21,326 nucleotides of DNA from assembly GCA_050485385.1 (NCBI GenBank), contig JBJHBG010000084.1, positions 1-21,326 of the forward strand. Direction: 5' to 3'. Under the pieces are notes generated by a model, which was not told the DNA's origin, did no database searches, and saw only the letters and a program-made list of their open reading frames with translations. Shown piece after piece: positions 15,694 through 21,326 of this stretch; position 1 is the stretch's first letter, and each line of letters opens with the position of its first letter. The position numbers and the translations under genes were made by a program. The stretch comes from RECO01 sp050485385 (GTDB taxonomy: Bacteria; Pseudomonadota; Alphaproteobacteria; Geminicoccales; Geminicoccaceae).

Positions 15694-17136
15694 TCAGGCG
15701 CCGCGCTTGACCTGCTCGAAGGCGTCGAGCGCGCGCTGCCGTGCCCGTTTATGCTCGACGATCGGCTTTGGATAGGTCTCGCCGAGCCTCACCCCCGCCG
15801 CGTCGAGCACCGATGCTGGCGCTTCCCAGGGTGCGTGCAGGTGCCCGGTCGGCAGCTTCGCCAATTCCGGCACCCAGCCGCGGACGTAGCGCCCGTCCGG
15901 ATCGAACTTGCGGCCCTGCAGCACGGGGTTGAAGACTCGAAAATAGGGTGCCGCGTCGGGCCCGCAACCGCCGACCCACTGCCAGCCCAGCGTGTTGGAG
16001 GCGAGGTCGGCGTCGACCAGGTTGTCCCAGAACCACGCGGCCCCGTGCCGCCAGTCTTCCAGGAGGTGCTTGACCAGGAACGAGCCGACGATCATCCGCA
16101 CCCGGTTGTGCATCCAGCCGGTGGCGCGGAGTTGCCGCATGCCGGCATCGACCATGGGATAACCCGTGCGGCCGAAGCGCCAAGCGTTGCGGTTCGCCTT
16201 GGCATCGGCCCAGGGGAAGGCATCGAACGCGGGGTTCAGCGGTGCGCGCGGCAGGTGCGGGAAATGGTAAAGAATATGATAACCGAACTCCCGCCACAGC
16301 AGCTCCTTCAGGAAGGTTTCGCTGCCGCTGCCTGGCCGCGGTGACTGCGCTGCGCCGCAGCAGTCCAAGGTACGGTGCCAAGCCTCGTGCGGGCTCAATT
16401 CGCCCCAATGCAGATGCGGCGACAGACGTGAGGTTGCCGGCAAGTCCGGGCGGTCGCGGTTATCCCCGTAATCCCGCACCTTATCCTCGAGGAAGCGATC
16501 CAACGTCGTGCGTGCCGAGAACTCGCCTGGCGACCACGTCGCCTCCAAACCGCTGGGCCAAGAGGCCGGCTGCCGCTCGTCATGTATCGCCGCGAATGAT
16601 GTCGACGAGGCAATTCTCGGGCTAGTCAGCTCGTCGGGCGGCGGCAGCGGTTTGCGCACCTCGGATCTGGCAAGGCAGGCGCGGGCGAACGGCGTGTACA
16701 CCTTGTAGGGATCGCCCCCCTGGGTCTCCACGGTCCACGGCTCGAACAAGAGCGCCGCGTTGCAGCTCCAGACCAGCAGGCCGCGTTCGCGCAGCGCCGA
16801 CTTGATCCGCCGGTCGCGCTCGATGGCGAAGGGCTCGTAGCAGCGGTTCCAGGCCACGGCATCGGCCTCCGCCCGCGTCGCCAAGTCGAGCAGCACGTCG
16901 AGCGGATCGCCCTCGGCCACGACCAGCCGGCTGCCGCGCGCTTCCAGGTCCAGCGCCAGGGCCTCCAGGCTGCGGCGCAGCCACCACCGCGCGGCGCCTC
17001 CGGGTTTCCACTCCCCCGGCGAGGCGTCGTCGAGCACGTAGACCGGCAAAACGGCACCGCGTGCCGCCGCTTCGACGAGGGCCGGATTGTCGGCGAGACG
17101 GAGGTCCTGACGCAGCCAGACGAGCGTGGTGGGCAA
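15694..17136 (-). CDS. phrB: Deoxyribodipyrimidine photolyase (cryptochrome/photolyase family)
   Basis: The 480-residue protein has an N-terminal Rossmann antenna domain (TTLVWLRQDLRLADNPAL) and a C-terminal FAD domain with RLSPHLHWGELSP (237-249), ELLWREFGYHILYHFP (278-293), FGRTGYPMVDAGMRQLRATGWMHNRVRM (321-348) and DADLASNTLGWQWVGGCGPDAAPYFRVFNP (375-404). W385 and W387 fall in the electron-transfer region. It repairs cyclobutane pyrimidine dimers with blue light. The start is TTG at 17136: the homologous N-terminus begins there and AGGA lies about 9-10 nt upstream, overlapping the end of pdeM. The stretch around 16250-16640 is somewhat less GC-rich than the neighbours. A related class is possible, but CPD photolyase fits best. 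Confidence 0.92.
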   Translation of the reverse strand: MPTTLVWLRQDLRLADNPALVEAAARGAVLPVYVLDDASPGEWKPGGAARWWLRRSLEALALDLEARGSRLVVAEGDPLDVLLDLATRAEADAVAWNRCYEPFAIERDRRIKSALRERGLLVWSCNAALLFEPWTVETQGGDPYKVYTPFARACLARSEVRKPLPPPDELTSPRIASSTSFAAIHDERQPASWPSGLEATWSPGEFSARTTLDRFLEDKVRDYGDNRDRPDLPATSRLSPHLHWGELSPHEAWHRTLDCCGAAQSPRPGSGSETFLKELLWREFGYHILYHFPHLPRAPLNPAFDAFPWADAKANRNAWRFGRTGYPMVDAGMRQLRATGWMHNRVRMIVGSFLVKHLLEDWRHGAAWFWDNLVDADLASNTLGWQWVGGCGPDAAPYFRVFNPVLQGRKFDPDGRYVRGWVPELAKLPTGHLHAPWEAPASVLDAAGVRLGETYPKPIVEHKRARQRALDAFEQVKRGA

Positions 17137-17147
17137 CAGGGCGGGTC

Positions 17148-17879
17148 CTAGTCGGCGGCTTCGCTGGTCGTCGACCTAGAGCGCCGCGGCGCGCCTTCAA
17201 GCCGGCCCGCGGGCAGGCGCCGGAGGCGTCCGTCGCGGCCGCAGAGCAGCACGTCGAAGCAGCCGGCGAAGAGCCCGGCGATCGCCGGGTCCCACACGTC
17301 GAGGCCGCCGGCGAAGGCGCCGAGGGCCGGCAGGAGCAGGCGCTTGCCGTCGGTGACGAAGCAGGGCCTGGCGACGTGCCGGCCGCGCACGCGGAGGGCG
17401 GCCTTGGGGTGCAGGTGGCCCGCCAACTCGCCCGTGACCGGCGCCGGCGAGGGCAGGTGACGCAACTCGAGGCTGCCCAGCGTCAGGCTCGCCACTCCGG
17501 CACCATGGCCCGGCGGGGCTTCCGGATCGTGGTTGCCGCTGATCCAGACCCACGCCGTCACACGCCCGAGCGCGTCGAGCTGCGCCCGGTCCTCCGTACC
17601 GAGCCGGCCGTAGCCGTCCGTCCGGTGAAAGCCGTCGCCGAGGCTGACGATCCGCTCGGGGCGGTGGGCGACGACCAACTCGACCAATCGCGCCAGCGTC
17701 GCCCGACTGTCGTAGGGCGGCAGCAGCCGGCCCTTGGCGGCGAGCGCGTCGCCCTTGGCAAGGTGCAGATCGGCGACGACCAGGGTCGCCTCCGCCGGCC
17801 ACCACACGGCCCCCCGCCCGTCGAGGTGGAGGGTCTCGCCCGCGATCGTGAGCGGCAGCAAAGGAGGGGCGGTCTTCAC
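17148..17879 (-). CDS. pdeM: Ligase-associated DNA-damage-response metallophosphoesterase PdeM
   Basis: The 243-residue protein is a calcineurin-like phosphoesterase. Metal-site motifs: D37-x-H39 (VVADLHLAKG), G81-D82 (SLGDGFHR), G115-N116-H117-D118 (WISGNHD) and G154-H155-x-H157 (AGHLHPKA). The ADLHLAKG start and GHLHPKAALRVRGR are characteristic of the PdeM branch, which is linked to Lhr-like helicases and an ATP-dependent ligase in bacterial DNA repair. The start is GTG at 17879, overlapping the helicase stop as GTGA, so translation is coupled. The arginine-rich tail is less conserved. The ligase and nuclease partners of the module are absent from the window. Confidence 0.9.
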   Translation of the reverse strand: MKTAPPLLPLTIAGETLHLDGRGAVWWPAEATLVVADLHLAKGDALAAKGRLLPPYDSRATLARLVELVVAHRPERIVSLGDGFHRTDGYGRLGTEDRAQLDALGRVTAWVWISGNHDPEAPPGHGAGVASLTLGSLELRHLPSPAPVTGELAGHLHPKAALRVRGRHVARPCFVTDGKRLLLPALGAFAGGLDVWDPAIAGLFAGCFDVLLCGRDGRLRRLPAGRLEGAPRRSRSTTSEAAD

Positions 17880-20290
17880 GCCGCGAGCCTCGGACCCATC
17901 GCCTCGGCGACGAGATCGTCCACCGCCTCGTCGAGCAGGTCGTCCATGGCGGCACCGTAGACGCTCTCGCGGCCGATGTTGACCAGCACGGGTACGGCCA
18001 GCGGCGACACGCGGTCCAGGTGACGGACACGGATCCGGCCCTGGACGCTCACCAGCAGATCGGCCAGGCGCTTCACGTCGAGCAGGCCCACGGCCGCATC
18101 GGCGCGCGTCGCGCGGAGCAGCACGTGCTGCGGCTCGTGCTTTCTTAGCACATCGTAGATCAGATCCGAGCTGACGGTCATCTGCCGGCCGCTCTTCTCC
18201 TGGCCTGGATGGCGGCGCTCGGTCAGCCCGGCGATGGTCGCGACCTGGCGAAAGGTGCGCTTGAGCAGCGAGCTTTCGGCCATCCACTCCTCCAGGTCGT
18301 CGCCGAGGATGTCGACCGAAAACAGGGCCGCCGGATCGGCGACCGGGCGCAGGCTCCAGACGGCAAGCGCGTGGTCGGTGCCGACGAAGCCGAGCGGGCC
18401 GGCCGCCAGCCGTTCCAGCCGGCGGGTCAGCAGCATGCCCAGCGTCTGGTGCGCGTTCCAACCGGCGAAGGCGTAGACCACGAGGAACCAGCGCTCGTTC
18501 CGCGGAAAGCACTCGACCAGCAGCTCGTCGGCGCCGGGCAGTTCCGAGCGGTCGGCCTGCAGGCGCAGCCATTCCTTGACCGGCTCGGGCAGGCTCGACC
18601 AGCGCTCGGGGTGGGCGAGCCAGCCGCGCACGCGGGCGGCGAGGTTGGTCGAGAGTGGCAGCCGCGTGCCGCCGTAGTTCGGCACCTTCGGTTCGGCGCC
18701 CGTGCCGGCCAAGCGGCAGAACATGTCGGTCTCGCGGATCGCCTCGAAGACGAGCACGCGGCCGGAAAAGAGGAACGTATCGCCCGGGGTCAGCGTCGCG
18801 GCGAAGCTCTCCTCCACCTCGCCGACCACCCGCCGGCCGAGTCGCACCTTCAGCATCGGCGCGTCCTGGATGACGCCGACGTTCATCCGCCAGGCGCGGG
18901 CGAGGCGCGGGTCGGTCAAGCGCCAAAGCCCGTCCGCGCCCTGCTCGAGCTTGCGGTAGCGGTCGTAGCTCCGGAGCGCGTAGCCGCCGGTCGCGACGAA
19001 CGCGAGCACGTCGTCGAAGTCCTGGCGACTTAGCCCCTGATAGCCGCCGGCAGCGGCCACCTCCGCGTAGACGTCGTCGGCATCGAACGGGCCGGCACAG
19101 GCGATGCCGACGAGGTGCTGCGCCAGCACGTCGAGGCAGCGCGCGTGCTCGACCTCGCCGTCGAGGGCATGGGCTTCGATCGCCTCGATCGCCGCCATGC
19201 ACTCCAGGACCTCGAAGCGGTTGCCGGGGATCAGGAGCGCCTTGGAGGGCTCGTCGAGCCGGTGGTTGGCGCGGCCGATCCGCTGCAACAGGCGCGAGGC
19301 CCCCTTGGGGGCGCCGACCTGGACGACGAGGTCGACGTCGCCCCAGTCGATGCCGAGGTCGAGCGAGGAGGTGCAGACCACGGCCCGGAGCCGGCCCGCC
19401 GCCATCGCCGCCTCGACCTTGCGGCGTTGCCCGATCTCGAGCGAGCCGTGATGCAGGCCGATCGGCAGCGCGTCCTCGTTCAGCCGCCACAGCGCCTGGA
19501 AGATGATCTCGGTCTGCGAGCGGGTGTTGGTGAACACCAGCGTGAGGCGATGGTCCCTGATCCGGGCGTAGAGGTCCGCGGCGGCATAGGTGGCGAAATG
19601 GCCGGACCAGGGCATGTGCCCACCCGCGATGAGGACCTGGATCGCGGGTGGTGCGCCGGGGTCACCTTGGACCAGCCGCGCCGGCCGCTCGGGCGTCGAA
19701 AGCCAAGCCAAGAGACGATCCGGCTCGGCCACGGTCGCCGAGAGGCCCACCACCTGAAGGTCGGGGGCGAGCCGCCGGAGCCTGGCGATGCCGAGGCCCA
19801 AAAGCTGGCCGCGTTTGTTGGGCACGAGCGCATGCAACTCGTCGAGCACCACCCGCTTCAGGCCAGCGAAGAAGACGCCGGCATCCGGATAGGCCAAGAG
19901 CAGCGCCAAGCTCTCCGGCGTGGTCAGCAGGATCTGCGGCGGCCGTTGGCGCTGGCGCTGACGGCGGTTCTGCGGCGTGTCGCCCGTACGCGTCTCCACC
20001 CGCACCGCAAGCTCCATCTCGCGGACCGGGGCTTCCAGGTTGCGGGCGATGTCGGTGGCAAGCGCCTTCAGCGGCGAGACGTAGAGCGTATGCAGCCCCT
20101 CGCTCGGCGCGGCGTCCAAGGCCACCAGCGTCGGCAGGAAGCCCGCCAGCGTCTTCCCGCCGCCGGTGGGGGCGACGACCAGTGCCGAGACGCCGTCGCG
20201 CGCTGCCTGCAACACCGCCGCCTGATGGCGTCTGAGCTGCCAGCCGCGCGCCTCGAACCACGCGGCGAAGCGCGGCGGCAGCTCGCTCAA
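17876..20290 (-). CDS. Lhr-like DEXH-box helicase, ligase-associated DNA damage response type
   Basis: The 804-residue protein is an SF2 helicase. Motif I is PTGGGKT (41-47), motif Ia VSPLKAL (71-77), TTPESLALLL (123-132), motif II DELH (150-153), motif III SAT (184-186), and domain 2 contains LVFTNTRSQTEIIF, LHHGSLE and the motif VI region LLQRIGRANHR. Then come the winged-helix and Lhr-core regions, ending near 804, far shorter than full Lhr (about 1,500). This size and the adjoining pdeM place it in the ligase-associated group. It should unwind DNA during repair. The start is TTG at 20290, overlapping the pdxH stop as TTGA; it matches the N-terminus common in relatives (LPPRFAAWFEARGW), though no good ribosome site is seen. 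Confidence 0.92.
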   Translation of the reverse strand: MSELPPRFAAWFEARGWQLRRHQAAVLQAARDGVSALVVAPTGGGKTLAGFLPTLVALDAAPSEGLHTLYVSPLKALATDIARNLEAPVREMELAVRVETRTGDTPQNRRQRQRQRPPQILLTTPESLALLLAYPDAGVFFAGLKRVVLDELHALVPNKRGQLLGLGIARLRRLAPDLQVVGLSATVAEPDRLLAWLSTPERPARLVQGDPGAPPAIQVLIAGGHMPWSGHFATYAAADLYARIRDHRLTLVFTNTRSQTEIIFQALWRLNEDALPIGLHHGSLEIGQRRKVEAAMAAGRLRAVVCTSSLDLGIDWGDVDLVVQVGAPKGASRLLQRIGRANHRLDEPSKALLIPGNRFEVLECMAAIEAIEAHALDGEVEHARCLDVLAQHLVGIACAGPFDADDVYAEVAAAGGYQGLSRQDFDDVLAFVATGGYALRSYDRYRKLEQGADGLWRLTDPRLARAWRMNVGVIQDAPMLKVRLGRRVVGEVEESFAATLTPGDTFLFSGRVLVFEAIRETDMFCRLAGTGAEPKVPNYGGTRLPLSTNLAARVRGWLAHPERWSSLPEPVKEWLRLQADRSELPGADELLVECFPRNERWFLVVYAFAGWNAHQTLGMLLTRRLERLAAGPLGFVGTDHALAVWSLRPVADPAALFSVDILGDDLEEWMAESSLLKRTFRQVATIAGLTERRHPGQEKSGRQMTVSSDLIYDVLRKHEPQHVLLRATRADAAVGLLDVKRLADLLVSVQGRIRVRHLDRVSPLAVPVLVNIGRESVYGAAMDDLLDEAVDDLVAEAMGPRLAA

Positions 20291-20925
20291 GGGGCGAGGC
20301 GCTGGCGCCGCCAGCCGTCGTCCTGCCGCTCGAAGCGGAAGCGGTCGTGCAGCCTGGAGCGCCCGCCCTGCCAGAACTCGATGGCATCCGGCACCAGCCG
20401 GAAGCCGCCCCAGTGCGGTGGGCGCGGGATCGGCCCGTCGGCGAAGCGCGCCTCCACCTCGATCTGCAGGGTATCCAGCGCGTCCCGGTCGGCGATGGGC
20501 CGCGACTGCGGCGAGGCCCAGGCGCCGAGCTGGCTGCCGCGCGGACGGCTGGCGAAATAGGCGTCGGCCACGGCGTCCGAGACCTTCGTGACCGCGCCTT
20601 CGATCCGCACCTGCCGCTCCAGGCGGTCGAACCAGAAGGAAAGTGCCGCATGGGGATTGGCGGCGAGGTGCTGGGCCTTGCGGCTGTCGAAATTGGTGTA
20701 CCAGACGAAGCCGTTCGCATCGAACGCCTTCAAGAGCACCACGCGGGTCGAGGGACGGCCGTCCGGATCGACGGTAGCGAGCGTCATCGCGTTCGGCTCC
20801 ACCAGTCCGCCGTCCAGCGCGTCCCGAAACCAGCTTTCGAACAACGCGAACGGATCGCTCCCCACCGTCGTCTCGTCGAGCGCCCCGAGCGCGTAGTCGC
20901 GACGCAGCCCCGCCGGATCAGCCAT
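20287..20925 (-). CDS. pdxH: Pyridoxamine/pyridoxine 5'-phosphate oxidase
   Basis: The 212-residue protein is close to E. coli PdxH (218). FMN- and substrate-binding stretches are present: NAMTLATVDPDGRPSTRVVLLK, FVWYTNFDSRKAQHL, LSFWFDRLERQVRIEG, SRPRGSQLGAWASPQS, and the carboxy-terminal WGGFRLVPDAIEFWQGGRSRLHDR. It oxidises pyridoxamine and pyridoxine phosphates to pyridoxal phosphate in the cytoplasm. The start at 20925 is chosen because GAGGAG lies about 6 nt upstream; the ATG at 20952 lacks a site. It heads the run helicase-pdeM-phr-sufE and is divergent from a pyridoxal kinase gene. Confidence 0.95.
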   Translation of the reverse strand: MADPAGLRRDYALGALDETTVGSDPFALFESWFRDALDGGLVEPNAMTLATVDPDGRPSTRVVLLKAFDANGFVWYTNFDSRKAQHLAANPHAALSFWFDRLERQVRIEGAVTKVSDAVADAYFASRPRGSQLGAWASPQSRPIADRDALDTLQIEVEARFADGPIPRPPHWGGFRLVPDAIEFWQGGRSRLHDRFRFERQDDGWRRQRLAP

Positions 20926-21039
20926 GTCTCTCTCCTCGTTGTCCACGATCATCGCACCCGTTACCTAGCGCACGGACACGTGGTAGCGGCAGGGGGCCAA
21001 AAATCCCCCACCGCCTCCACCTGCGCACGGGGATAGCGG
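20926..21039. promoter_or_regulatory. Divergent intergenic region between pdxH and the pyridoxal kinase gene
   Basis: These 114 bp must contain both promoters. They also carry hairpin repeat copy C at 20985-21009, ending about 30 bp before the kinase ATG. Convincing promoter boxes could not be assigned by eye. Confidence 0.45.
20985..21009 (+). repeat. Copy C of the intergenic G/C hairpin repeat
   Basis: AGCGGCAGGGGG (20985-20996) is followed by an A-rich loop and CCCCC (21005-21009), pairing GGGGG with CCCCC, then ACCGCCTCC. The first 12 bp are identical to copies A and B. It sits between divergent genes, upstream of the pyridoxal kinase start, where a transcription terminator would not be expected. 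Confidence 0.6.
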
Positions 21040-21326
21040 ATGCCCAACCTGCTTTCGATCCAGTCGTCGGTCGCCTATGGCCATGTCGGCAACAGCGCTG
21101 CCGTGTTCCCGTTGCAGCGGTTGGGTCTGGAGGTCTGGCCGGTGCACACGGTACAGTTCTCCAACCACACCGGCTACGGCGCTTGGCGGGGCGAGATCAA
21201 GACGCCCGAGCACATCGCCGACGTGATCCGGGGCATCGAGGAGCGGGGCGTGCTGGCCCGCTGCGACGGCGTGGTGAGCGGCTATCTGGGCGGTGCGGCG
21301 CTCGGCGAGGTCGTGCTGGACACCGT
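21040..21326 (+). CDS. pdxY: Pyridoxal kinase (PdxY-like), 3' end beyond the window
   Basis: The frame opens with ATG at 21040 and runs off the window, giving 95 codons. The start MPNLLSIQSSVAYGHVGNSA, then AAVFPLQRLGLEVWPVHTVQFSNHTGYGAWRG and GVVSGYLGG, are the typical N-terminus of PdxY/PdxK ribokinase-fold enzymes; the SSVAYGHVGNSA and QFSNHTGYG stretches bind the pyridoxal. It phosphorylates pyridoxal with ATP in B6 salvage. GGGGAT lies a few bases upstream. The ATP-site residues are outside the window, so integrity of the enzyme cannot be judged. It is divergent from pdxH, the next enzyme of the same salvage route. Confidence 0.9.
   Translation, partial: MPNLLSIQSSVAYGHVGNSAAVFPLQRLGLEVWPVHTVQFSNHTGYGAWRGEIKTPEHIADVIRGIEERGVLARCDGVVSGYLGGAALGEVVLDT

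Overview
The window is high-GC chromosomal DNA, by eye near 70% G+C, almost fully coded and with short gaps. Gene content points to an alphaproteobacterium, probably Rhodospirillales-like. The evidence is a CIRCE-controlled groES-groEL pair, a CckA-style hybrid histidine kinase, a ligase-associated DNA-damage helicase with its PdeM partner, a solitary sufE, and CUT2 sugar-transport genes. The lineage is an inference from gene content; there is no rRNA or other marker here.

Layout: (1) 1-1107 (+) is the 3' part of a hybrid sensor kinase cut by the window edge, convergent with (2) a class II aldolase/adducin-family protein (1118-1858, -). (3) Divergent from it is a 902-residue P2-like cation P-type ATPase (2063-4771, +). 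(4) After a 335-bp gap with a G/C hairpin come a DmdA/GcvT-like methyltransferase (5107-6480, +) and a MetF-like protein (about 6492-7382, +), a likely one-carbon demethylation pair. (5) Convergent with these is a five-gene (-) operon: CUT2 binding protein, double ATPase, two permeases and an SMP-30/gluconolactonase-like protein (12749 down to 7442). (6) groES-groEL (-, 15085 to 13089) has a clear promoter, a CIRCE operator and an intrinsic terminator. (7) A second five-gene (-) run, pdxH - Lhr-like helicase - pdeM - photolyase - sufE (20925 to 15247), is packed with 4-nt overlaps and gaps of 11 and 21 bp. (8) At the right edge the first 95 codons of a pyridoxal kinase (pdxY-like, +) diverge from pdxH.

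How the genes fit together: the ABC operon should import a sugar-like compound, and its last gene may hydrolyse a lactone made from it. The GcvT-like/MetF-like pair would take a methyl group onto tetrahydrofolate and oxidise it for one-carbon metabolism. pdxH and pdxY serve vitamin B6 salvage. Helicase, PdeM and photolyase are DNA repair.

The features most worth a second look are a 12-bp sequence plus G5-6/C5-6 hairpin found in three separate intergenic regions, the methyltransferase/MetF-like pair whose substrate cannot be read from sequence, an 11-bp perfect inverted repeat upstream of the ABC operon, and a P-type ATPase lacking the acidic ion-binding residues of M5/M6. No tRNA, rRNA, CRISPR array, insertion sequence or prophage gene was seen.
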